A stretch of DNA of 12,814 nucleotides from Pararhizobium sp. (GTDB lineage: Bacteria > Pseudomonadota > Alphaproteobacteria > Rhizobiales > Rhizobiaceae), in NCBI GenBank assembly GCA_030655075.1, contig JAURWE010000044.1:1-12814 (forward strand), in the 5' to 3' direction. Below the pieces are notes generated by a model that saw only the letters and a list, made by a program, of their open reading frames with translations, did no database searches and was not told the DNA's origin. A program made the position numbers and the translations under genes. Of the stretch, positions 1 through 6,311 are shown piece after piece (the stretch's first letter is position 1; each line of letters begins with the position of its first letter).

Positions 1-230
1 TTGCCCGCGCTCGCCGCGAGCGCGAAGAAGTCGATGCTCAGCCGGTAGAGCTTGCTGCGCTCGTCCTGCTCGACCATGCCCTCGGCCATGAGCGCCTGCA
101 GCAGGCGGTGCGTGGTGGCCTGCGTGAGGCCCACCGACCGCACGACCTGCGTCACGCGCCCGCCCTCGGCCTGCACCGCGCCGAGCGCGCGGGTTCCCCT
201 CGTGACCCGCAAGCGAGAGGCCAACCCCAT
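1..230 (-). CDS. IclR-family transcriptional regulator, N-terminal part (partial)
   Basis: The gene runs off the left edge; only about 76 N-terminal codons are visible. The minus strand encodes the winged-helix DNA-binding domain typical of IclR regulators: TRALGAVQAEGG, then VTQVVRSVGLTQATTHRLLQ (recognition-helix region), then LMAEGMVEQDERSKLYRLS (the wing). The effector-binding domain would lie outside the window. IclR proteins are cytoplasmic homodimers, often controlling a neighbouring catabolic or transport operon and themselves. The start is uncertain. ATG at 230 is used; ATG at 257 is in the same frame, the frame is open back to about 419, and no clear Shine-Dalgarno precedes either ATG. 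Codons are strongly GC-biased up to about position 200, then composition drops, so the native N-terminus may have been altered by a junction. Family assignment is secure; target and effector are unknown. Confidence 0.85.
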   Translation of the reverse strand, partial: MGLASRLRVTRGTRALGAVQAEGGRVTQVVRSVGLTQATTHRLLQALMAEGMVEQDERSKLYRLSIDFFALAASAG

Positions 231-911
231 TTCGCACGTCGTACACGACGAACTCATGCGGCGCAGCGGCACTCGGTTTGCCGGAGACTCTTCTATCGGG
301 GGCTCCAACGTACTGCTTGTCGTTCGCCAAAGCAGTTTTGTAACTGCCACGCGGCAGCGGCTTTCCTTGAACCTTGGTTGTCTATGCCGAGAAGCCACGG
401 CCTCCACCCCTCGGAACGACTACGCTGACAAGCAGCCTGTCCGCATTCGAACGGGCGCATGCTGCTCAACTGCAACCTGCATTCCGGAAGTCTCAGCGCT
501 CGCGGGTTCGCATGTCCATGACAGCAAGTTGAATCACATCCGTAGTTGCGGCGCCGAATGCAAAATGATTCCCACATGGCGACCACGTTGGCGCAAAGCA
601 GTCTTCTTCGGCTGCAACCTGCACGAAGTTCGGGTTTCAAGTTCCACCGTGTAGGGCACACTACGTGCGATACCCGCGAGAAACATGTCAGTGTAGTAGC
701 TGGCGTAAGCCAAAGGACGCTGAGCGCAAAAGGCCAACCTTGTTGCGTCAGATGAGAAGGAAAAAGCACGAGCCATGCGTTTGGCGGAAGCTGAAGAGTC
801 CAACGACATCCTTTACGGTCAGGCATCGGCCTTCTGTCTGCGAATCGGCCATACGATTGATTCGGTTCAGCCGCAATCAACGGCTTGCTGCCCCGAGCGC
901 ATCGCAAGCTT
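231..911. other. 681-bp region with no convincing gene
   Basis: The tract lies between the IclR start and the stop of the response regulator-hydrolase gene. Its G+C looks lower than the IclR fragment. Short ORFs exist on both strands. The longest is 204 codons on the minus strand, from a TTG near 907, and its translation is rich in Cys, Trp and Arg with no recognisable domain, so it is not called. A 12-base word, CTGCAACCTGCA, occurs twice, near 471 and 613. No tRNA, rRNA, transposase remnant or terminator was seen. It may be decayed or imported DNA. Confidence 0.5.
237..250. promoter_or_regulatory. Short inverted repeat just upstream of the IclR gene
   Basis: CGTCGT-AC-ACGACG is a perfect 6-bp inverted repeat with a 2-bp spacer, 6 bp upstream of the ATG at 230. 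IclR proteins bind palindromes and often autoregulate, so this could be an operator. If translation starts at 257 the repeat is coding. Evidence is the symmetry and position only. Confidence 0.25.
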
Positions 912-2747
912 TCAATCGCTTAAAAACTCATTCATTGCGTCCAAACACTCGTTCGGCGCGCTGAGCTGAGGACAATGTCCAACATTTCGTACGACTCGCA
1001 GAACGCTGTTGGGCATCTGCCGATGCATGTAACGTCCGACAGTCAGGGGTGCAATAACATCGTCGTCGCACTGCAGGATGAGCGATCGCGTCCTTAACCT
1101 ATGGAGCTCTGCGCGGTGGTCCGATAAAAACGTTGCTCTCGCAAAGTGTTTCGCTATTTCTGGATCCGTTCTACAGAAACTGTCGGTCAGCTCCTGACCC
1201 AACGCGGGTCGATCGGGCGCGCCCATGATCACAGGCGCCATCTTCCGCGACCAGCCAAGATAGTTGGCCTCGAGGCTCTGCAGAAGCTGATCGATATCAC
1301 TACGCTCAAAACCTCCGACATACTCGAGGTCATTTACGTAGCAGGGTGAAGGACCGATCATCACGTGCCTGATGATTCGATTTGGCTTATCTAGATCTGC
1401 CAGCATTCCGATCATAGCGCTGACCGAATGGCCAACGAATATGACGTGGTCTCCGCCCAAATAGTCAAGCAGTTCGTTGACGTCTGCGGCGTACCCCTGC
1501 AGCGTCTGGTACTTGGAGAAGTCATAGGCGGACAGGTCAGAGTTTCCGCTGCCGACATGGTCGAAAAGGACGGTTCGGAACCTGGCGCTGAATGTCGGTG
1601 CTACGCAGCGCCACATGGTTTGATCACAGCCGAACCCATGCGCAAAGACCATCGTCGTGTCGCCTTCGCCGGAGATCCAGACATTGTTTCTTTTCCACAG
1701 ATTCATGCGAGCTTTATTGCTTTCTGAGGACCTTAAGGATACGGGCTTTGCTGAGGATGGGGCGGGTGACTGGCTGGGACGCACCTCCGCCGCTGGACCT
1801 TCACTACCATCTTGGGTTCCAAGAGATCGGTAGAGTTGAGATTTGGTAGGAAATGCCGACGACGATCGCTCCTCGAGGACGTAGCCCATGCCGCGCACTG
1901 TGTGCAGCAACTTCACCTCGAAAGGATTGTCGAGCTTGATGCGGAGTCTCCGAACGGTGACCTCGATGACGTTACTCTCGCTGTAGTGTTCAATGCCCCA
2001 GACCTCCCTATGCAGGACGGCATAAGATTGCACCCGACCTTCGCCACGGATCAACGCCAACAGCAGGTCAAACTCTGTCCCTGTAAGTGGCACCTGTCGG
2101 CGCCGCCGAAAACATTGCCGACGGCGGGTGTCGACTTCCAGATCGGCCATTCGCCAAACCGTTTCCGCAGGCGGTAAGCGCTTACCTGATATTGCCTGCA
2201 CATGTCGAACGATCAGCTCGGCACTCACTGGCTTCACAAGAAAGTTGTCTGCGCCTGCTTCAGCGCCCAGCAATCTTGACTCGACCGTGTCACGCGGCGT
2301 CAGGACGAGAATGGGAACATTGCTCTTGCGACGAATGAGGTGCAGCAAACTGAGGGATTCACAGTGAGCCATCTTCAAGTCAAGGATGGCACACGCATAC
2401 TGCCGCGTGTTGACTAAGAGATTCGGGTTTTCCGCTGGAGAAATCGTGTCGACTGCGATGGAATGCGCATTGAAGACTTCGATTAATCTTTCAGCGAGCG
2501 GAAAGTCTCGCTCGCCTATGAGCATCACGGTATCCGCCACGTTTTCCCTCCGGATCCGATGACCTATATAAATCCTCATCCCTAGCGCTTCGCTTTTGAA
2601 CTTCAGGATTTGAGGGACCAAGGAAAGCACCGCGGGCCTACTGAGCTTGTGTTTGCATGAACAGCCACTCTTAGCGGTCCGGTTTTGATTTCCCTGAGAC
2701 CGGGTTTTCTCTGCGAATGGTACCGTGATCCTTCTGAAATCAGCCAT
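912..2747 (-). CDS. OmpR-type response regulator fused to an RsbQ/KAI2-like alpha/beta hydrolase
   Basis: A 611-residue protein with two complete modules. Residues about 72-187 form a receiver: phospho-acceptor D123 (AILDLKM), T150 (LVLTP) and K172 (FLVKP) are present, though the usual acidic pair is the atypical GERD at 79-82. Residues about 198-292 form an OmpR/PhoB winged helix of CusR style (SNVIEVTVRRLRIKLDNPFE, then HTVRGMGYVLE). A Ser/Pro-rich linker (about 293-347) leads to a complete hydrolase from about M348. The hydrolase has oxyanion-hole region HGFGCDQTMW, nucleophile S441 (GHSVSAM), acid D562 (CDDDVIAP) and H591 (GHCPQLSAP), plus the cap signatures YVGGF, NYLGW and SFCRTDPEIAKHFARATFLS of the RsbQ/KAI2/D14 group. 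In Bacillus, RsbQ is a separate protein working with the PAS phosphatase RsbP. The start is supported by GAAGGA 7 nt upstream; the first 70 residues match no domain, and M57 is an alternative. Sampled G+C is about 50-53%, below that of its neighbours. DNA binding coupled to ligand sensing or hydrolysis is inference. Confidence 0.9.
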   Translation of the reverse strand: MADFRRITVPFAEKTRSQGNQNRTAKSGCSCKHKLSRPAVLSLVPQILKFKSEALGMRIYIGHRIRRENVADTVMLIGERDFPLAERLIEVFNAHSIAVDTISPAENPNLLVNTRQYACAILDLKMAHCESLSLLHLIRRKSNVPILVLTPRDTVESRLLGAEAGADNFLVKPVSAELIVRHVQAISGKRLPPAETVWRMADLEVDTRRRQCFRRRRQVPLTGTEFDLLLALIRGEGRVQSYAVLHREVWGIEHYSESNVIEVTVRRLRIKLDNPFEVKLLHTVRGMGYVLEERSSSAFPTKSQLYRSLGTQDGSEGPAAEVRPSQSPAPSSAKPVSLRSSESNKARMNLWKRNNVWISGEGDTTMVFAHGFGCDQTMWRCVAPTFSARFRTVLFDHVGSGNSDLSAYDFSKYQTLQGYAADVNELLDYLGGDHVIFVGHSVSAMIGMLADLDKPNRIIRHVMIGPSPCYVNDLEYVGGFERSDIDQLLQSLEANYLGWSRKMAPVIMGAPDRPALGQELTDSFCRTDPEIAKHFARATFLSDHRAELHRLRTRSLILQCDDDVIAPLTVGRYMHRQMPNSVLRVVRNVGHCPQLSAPNECLDAMNEFLSD

Positions 2748-2754
2748 TTTGATG

Positions 2755-2760
2755 TCCTTC
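2755..2760 (-). promoter_or_regulatory. Ribosome binding site for the response regulator-hydrolase gene
   Basis: GAAGGA on the minus strand lies 7 nt before the ATG at 2747. It is one of the few clear Shine-Dalgarno sequences in the window and favours the long N-terminus over M57. Confidence 0.6.
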
Positions 2761-3005
2761 GGGTCTCGCCGCGGGGCAAGCGTCCCGAACTCGCGGTTTG
2801 CTGAGCGCTGATCGGAATGCCTGGCGGCCAGACGGGTTCGTAGAGTTCGATCGCCTGCCTATGTAGGCCAGCCAGGCTCGCCGCGCCGGAGCGTCGGCGG
2901 CGCAGCTAGTGCGACGCGCGACGATAGCGGCGATGATCTGATCCGGCGCGCTGCTTGTGCCGTGCTTTTCTGAGGCACAAAAGGGTTATCCTCGATACGC
3001 CTAGC

Positions 3006-3050
3006 TGGCACAGCGGCATGGCCCGCGAGATCGAGATGTACCGCTGTCCA
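3006..3050. repeat. Bulged inverted repeat
   Basis: TGG(C)ACAGCGG at 3006-3016 pairs with CCGCTGTCCA at 3041-3050: ten base pairs with one unpaired C and a 24-nt loop. It lies 26 bp from a second bulged stem of similar style. There is no T-run. Possible roles are an RNA hairpin in the leader of the fusion gene or a recombination site. Confidence 0.45.
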
Positions 3051-3057
3051 ATGGCAA

Positions 3058-3261
3058 CTACAAGATCGCCCCGAGTGCTAACCGTTTTACGTTTAGCGAG
3101 ATAGTCTCCAAGGGACTTGTCCCGTCGACGTCTGCTCCAAGGACTAGTCGAAACGGGTTAGCAAGGCACTTTGCAAGGTGCGGGCCATGCGAGCGCAACG
3201 TCGTTGCGCACTCAAGCCGCGAGCGCGGTGAATCCACCGCTACTGCTTTGAGCAAGGGCAC
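3058..3261 (-). CDS. Possible small protein of unknown function (67 aa)
   Basis: An open frame begins at GTG 3261 with AGGA about 6 nt upstream and ends within the structured gap. The product would be a small, basic, soluble protein, with middle LAKCLANPFRLVLGADVDG and end ISLNVKRLALGAIL. I recognise no family. The frame runs through the 3076-3163 inverted repeat, so its last third is constrained by that structure. It is on the same strand as both neighbours, 18 bp downstream of the kinase stop, which would fit a short operon. It may equally be chance. Confidence 0.2.
   Translation of the reverse strand: MPLLKAVAVDSPRSRLECATTLRSHGPHLAKCLANPFRLVLGADVDGTSPLETISLNVKRLALGAIL
3076..3163. repeat. 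Long imperfect inverted repeat with one extra base; weakly attC-like
   Basis: TGCTAACCGTTT at 3076-3087 pairs with AAAC(G)GGTTAGCA at 3151-3163: twelve base pairs with one unpaired G, spanning 88 bp. The interior holds GGGAC-TT-GTCCC (3112-3123) and the palindromes GTCGAC and GACTAGTC. A single-strand-foldable element of this length, with AAC/GTT at the outer arms and an extrahelical base, recalls integron attC sites. However, the outer boxes are TGCTAAC/GTTAGCA rather than RYYYAAC/GTTRRRY, and no integron integrase or attI is visible. Confidence 0.35.
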
Positions 3262-3279
3262 CTCAGATCCTGGCCCGGC

Positions 3280-5379
3280 TCACGTTTCGGCCGAACGCAC
3301 TCGCAGTACGAAAGAGGAGCCAGCCCTGGAAGTTGCAGCGATCAGGACTTCGCCACCGTGCAGTCGAGCGATCTCGCGAGACAGGTGCAAGCCAAGGCCA
3401 GTGCCCGGCACCGTGGAAGCACTTCCCGCGCGGAAATATCGCTCGAAGATACGCTCCGCGTTCTCCGGTGCGACCCCGGCACCCTGGTCTGTCACCATGA
3501 TGTCGACGCTGTCGCTGGACTTGCGCAGTTGAACACCTACCTGGCATTCGACCGGCGAGTATTTCAACGCGTTGTGTACCAGATTGCGAAGTGCGATGTC
3601 CAGCAAGGCGGGGTCGCCGCGAACAAAGGCAGTCGGCACCTGCAGGTCGAGCACAAGCCGCGATGGGCCCGGAAAGTGAAAGCCGTCGCACATCACGCGT
3701 GTCAACGCCACCATATCGACCCGTTCCTGAGGCATCGTCCTGCCGTCCGATTGCAGGCGGTCCGCCTGCAAGACGTTCTCGATCAGCATCGTCAAGCGTT
3801 GAACGGCGCGCCTGATGCGCTCTGTGCGAACTTTCACGGCAGGTTGCGCGCCGTGCCGCGAGATGTCGAGCGACTGTGCAGCCGCGTCGATGACCGCCAA
3901 TGGCGTGCGGAACTCGTGGGAGACCATCGATACGAACTCTCGTTGTTGCGCGGTGGCCTTGCGTTCCACTTCGAGCGATCTCACCAGCTTTCGTTCCAGG
4001 CGAGCGCGGGCGGCGATCTCTTCGTGCAGGGTAAAGTTGGCTTGCGCCAATTCGCTCGTGCGCTTCACCACAGTGGACTCCAGTTCACGCTCAGCCTCAA
4101 GGCGCACGGACAGCACCTTCTCGCGTTCCGCGCGCACATCGCGCTCTGCGCGGCGCGTGCGGTCCGCCACTGCTGCATTCAATAGCACGAGGTGCATCAT
4201 GCTTCCCACCAGGTACAGGCGCTCCGGCTGGGCACCAGGTACAAGGTCCCCCAACCATAGTTTCAGGAGCCCGTAGATTCCAAGAACTGTGCCGACCACG
4301 AACGCAGAAGCCGGCAACAGATATTGAAACTGGCGACGCACAACAAGCAGGTAGCCGACGAACAGGCCACCAAACGATGTCGAAAGTACACTGCCTGCAC
4401 TGACCCATGCGACAACGTCCGGGTAATGAGGCGTCAATGCCACGGCGAAAGCGAACAGGTTAAACGCGGTCACAGCTCTGAAGAACAAAGCTGCCGGCGC
4501 CCAATGGCGCCGAAACCCAAAAATGCGCGCCATGAACGTGGTCGCCACCGCGTTGAAGAGGCAGTTGACGACCACAAGGGTCTGGGCGACCCGTTCAGGT
4601 TGTGCATCGAGAAACCACTGAGCCACAAAGCCTTGTCGGTTGAGCGTCAGCGCGGCGATGCCTAGGACGTACAGCGCATAGTGGCCATAGAGCGTGTCCT
4701 TCAGCCAGACCATAAAGATCAAATTCATACAAATCGAAAGCACGACCGCCCCCAGCAGCAAACCGACAACCACATAGTCTGTCGTTCGGTCCCTTGCGAA
4801 GCTGAGCGGTTGCCAAAGGTCGAGCTCGGCGCGCAGAGCGGGCCCCTCGTTGCGCAGTCGCAGGAAGTAAGCGTCAGGCGAAGTCGACAGCTCTACGGGG
4901 AAGACGATGTTGTGGTCTGGAACTTCGCGCTCTGCGAAAGGCTTCCGATCGCCGAGGTCGACCTGCCTAAATCCGCCATGCCCATCCGGCGAGTACAGCG
5001 TCGCGTCATTGATGCGGGGCGGACGAACGCGCAGTAACCAGTTTGCCGGCGCATCAGGTGCCCGGGAAAGCACCAGGCGCAACCACACCGCATTGCGGCT
5101 GAATCCTTCCTGCACTGGACCGTTGAGAGGCGCGAAGCCCTGACTTCGCGCACCGCCGCTCGCCACGTCGGCAATCTGCCACTGGCCTGTGGGATCACGC
5201 TGCATTTCGGTCGCTGCTGAGAGATCGTGCGGTCCGCGCATGCCGTCCGAGGCGGACAGCACAAGCCCTTGTGCGTGCGGCACGAAGCAGCAAATTCCCA
5301 GTGCTGCGCATGCACACAAGAATCTGCGAAGAAGAAAAAGCCAACGGACTCGGCGATCGCAAGTAAGAGGAAGGCCCAT
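3280..5379 (-). CDS. 7TMR-DISM sensor histidine kinase
   Basis: The product is a 699-aa membrane sensor kinase. Residues 1-38 look like a signal peptide (hydrophobic WLFLLRRFLCACAALGICCF, then PHAQG). Residues about 45-195 form the extracytoplasmic DISMED2-type sensor domain (AVWLRLVL, LLRVRPPRINDATLYSP, YFLRLRNEGP). Seven hydrophobic segments follow between about 203 and 405, the 7TMR-DISM module, then a coiled coil (about 408-480). The HisKA domain has phospho-acceptor H488 (SHEFRTPLAV). The ATPase domain has its N-box at 599-607 (NLVHNALKY), G1 DQGAGVAP (631-638) and G2 GTGLGL (659-664). All catalytic motifs are intact. The reading frame continues upstream to 5673, but ATG 5379 is chosen because it puts the signal peptide at the N-terminus and leaves a short divergent promoter before the response regulator at 5452. 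The regulator is the likely phosphorylation partner. The ligand is unknown. Confidence 0.92.
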   Translation of the reverse strand: MGLPLTCDRRVRWLFLLRRFLCACAALGICCFVPHAQGLVLSASDGMRGPHDLSAATEMQRDPTGQWQIADVASGGARSQGFAPLNGPVQEGFSRNAVWLRLVLSRAPDAPANWLLRVRPPRINDATLYSPDGHGGFRQVDLGDRKPFAEREVPDHNIVFPVELSTSPDAYFLRLRNEGPALRAELDLWQPLSFARDRTTDYVVVGLLLGAVVLSICMNLIFMVWLKDTLYGHYALYVLGIAALTLNRQGFVAQWFLDAQPERVAQTLVVVNCLFNAVATTFMARIFGFRRHWAPAALFFRAVTAFNLFAFAVALTPHYPDVVAWVSAGSVLSTSFGGLFVGYLLVVRRQFQYLLPASAFVVGTVLGIYGLLKLWLGDLVPGAQPERLYLVGSMMHLVLLNAAVADRTRRAERDVRAEREKVLSVRLEAERELESTVVKRTSELAQANFTLHEEIAARARLERKLVRSLEVERKATAQQREFVSMVSHEFRTPLAVIDAAAQSLDISRHGAQPAVKVRTERIRRAVQRLTMLIENVLQADRLQSDGRTMPQERVDMVALTRVMCDGFHFPGPSRLVLDLQVPTAFVRGDPALLDIALRNLVHNALKYSPVECQVGVQLRKSSDSVDIMVTDQGAGVAPENAERIFERYFRAGSASTVPGTGLGLHLSREIARLHGGEVLIAATSRAGSSFVLRVRSAET

Positions 5380-5434
5380 GGTTGCGCAACATGCATCGAA
5401 AAGAATCTGCGTGCCGGCGGCGCGCGAGTACATC

Positions 5435-5442
5435 TTTATACT
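5435..5442. promoter_or_regulatory. Overlapping divergent -10-like elements
   Basis: The AT-rich word at 5435-5442 reads TATACT on the plus strand (5437-5442) and TATAAA on the minus strand (5440-5435). It lies between the divergent kinase (start 5379) and regulator (start 5452) in otherwise GC-rich sequence. On the plus strand the ATG follows only 9 nt after the hexamer, which would give an almost leaderless message. No good -35 was found for either direction, so this is tentative. Confidence 0.3.
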
Positions 5443-5451
5443 TTGCGACGA

Positions 5452-6171
5452 ATGCAAACCGAGAGTGACTCCCCCCCGCTTCGCGTCCATGTGATCGAGG
5501 ACGACGAAGACATCCTTGATGAAACTGTGTTCGCCTTGACCGAACTGGGCTTCAATGCGTTGGGTTTTGCCGATGCCAACCGGTTCTACAAATCCTTCGC
5601 GCTCGCGCCTTGTGACATCGCAGTCATCGACATCGGGCTCCCCGGTGAGAGCGGATTGTCGATTGTGTCCCATCTAAGGGCAGTTCGCGGCGTGGGCCTG
5701 GTGCTGTTCACGGCCCGCGGCAGTGTGGAAGAGCGTGTGCTGGGGCTGCGCGAAGGCGCCGACGCCTACTTGGTGAAACCGGTGAACATGATGGAACTGG
5801 CGGAAACACTCAGGGCCGTCGGTCGGCGCCTGCATGCCGTACGGTCAGGTGATGCATCGATAGTGGGGCAGCCAATCCATTCACCATCGCGGTGGTTGTT
5901 GGGAGAAGGCGGGTGGGTGGTCAGCGACCCGGAGGGACGCCGCATGACACTCACGGCTACAGAGCGATCCTTTCTCGTCTGCCTGTTCGAACGCCGCGGT
6001 GCCGCGGTGAGCCGTGACGACCTGATCGTCGCGCTGGGCGGCAACGTGTACGACTTCGATCAGCACCGCATCGATGCAGTGGCAAGCCGTCTGCGCCGCA
6101 AGGCTGAAAGACTGGGTATGAAGTTGCCATTGCTTTCGGTTCGCGGCACGGGCTATGTTTTCGCGAGCTAG
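5452..6171 (+). CDS. OmpR/PhoB-type response regulator
   Basis: A 239-aa two-domain regulator of normal family length. Residues about 10-125 form a canonical receiver: E16-D17-D18 acidic cluster, phospho-acceptor D60 (VIDIGLPGESG), T87 (FTARG) and K109 (YLVKP). Residues about 142-239 form the winged helix (LTATERSFLVCLF, HRIDAVASRLRRKAE, LLSVRGTGYVFAS). The start ATG is chosen because the receiver begins a few residues later (PLRVHVIEDDED); the frame is open further upstream but would overlap the kinase promoter and gene. Divergent head-to-head from the kinase with 72 bp between starts, it is the obvious cognate regulator. A direct repeat typical of OmpR-family sites lies 52 bp beyond its stop, ahead of the next gene. 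Its regulon and signal are unknown. Confidence 0.93.
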   Translation: MQTESDSPPLRVHVIEDDEDILDETVFALTELGFNALGFADANRFYKSFALAPCDIAVIDIGLPGESGLSIVSHLRAVRGVGLVLFTARGSVEERVLGLREGADAYLVKPVNMMELAETLRAVGRRLHAVRSGDASIVGQPIHSPSRWLLGEGGWVVSDPEGRRMTLTATERSFLVCLFERRGAAVSRDDLIVALGGNVYDFDQHRIDAVASRLRRKAERLGMKLPLLSVRGTGYVFAS

Positions 6172-6223
6172 GACCCGCCTCGCGCATGGCGTGTCGTTCC
6201 AACCGACCGCACCGTCAGGAATG

Positions 6224-6241
6224 GTGAGAAACCGTGAGAAA
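6224..6241 (+). promoter_or_regulatory. GTGAGAAA direct repeat, candidate response-regulator binding site
   Basis: GTGAGAAA-CC-GTGAGAAA: two perfect 8-bp direct repeats with a 10-bp period. OmpR-family dimers bind head-to-tail repeats spaced about one helical turn, so this suits the regulator encoded just upstream. The site ends 10 bp before the -35 of the promoter at 6252-6279, about 50 bp before the predicted transcription start, a usual activator position. Confidence 0.55.
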
Positions 6242-6251
6242 TCTGCCGTGC

Positions 6252-6279
6252 TTGAGATGGCAAGAGCCGGCACGATAAC
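6252..6279 (+). promoter_or_regulatory. Sigma70-like promoter for the receiver-AraC gene
   Basis: TTGAGA (6252-6257, 5 of 6 to consensus) and GATAAC (6274-6279, 4 of 6) are separated by 16 bp. Transcription would start near 6286, giving a leader of about 26 nt before the ATG at 6312. The direct repeat at 6224-6241 lies immediately upstream. Confidence 0.45.
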
Positions 6280-6311
6280 GGTTGTCAAACCCTCCCGATT
6301 CAGTCCGATAA

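Larger units (their letters stand above)
2748..3279. other. 532-bp structured gap between the kinase and response regulator-hydrolase genes
   Basis: Both flanking genes are on the minus strand, so this holds the 3' region of the kinase and the 5' region of the fusion gene. It is dense in inverted repeats: CTGGC-G-GCCAG at 2821-2831, GCCTA-TG-TAGGC at 2857-2868, TTGTGCC/GGCACAA at 2955-2980, and two longer bulged stems at 3006-3050 and 3076-3163. No stem is followed by a T-run, so no intrinsic terminator is called. A 67-codon minus-strand ORF is listed separately with low confidence. Confidence 0.5.

Noticed and set aside
293..907. 204-codon minus-strand frame before the IclR gene
   Set aside because: It begins with TTG without a ribosome site, and its composition is rich in Cys, Trp and Arg with no recognisable motif.
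3358..4185. 275-codon plus-strand frame inside the histidine kinase
   Set aside because: It is a shadow of the kinase HisKA/ATPase coding region, with no domain signature of its own.
5380..5673. 98-residue N-terminal extension of the histidine kinase
   Set aside because: It would run through the divergent response regulator and its promoter, and would place the signal peptide internally.
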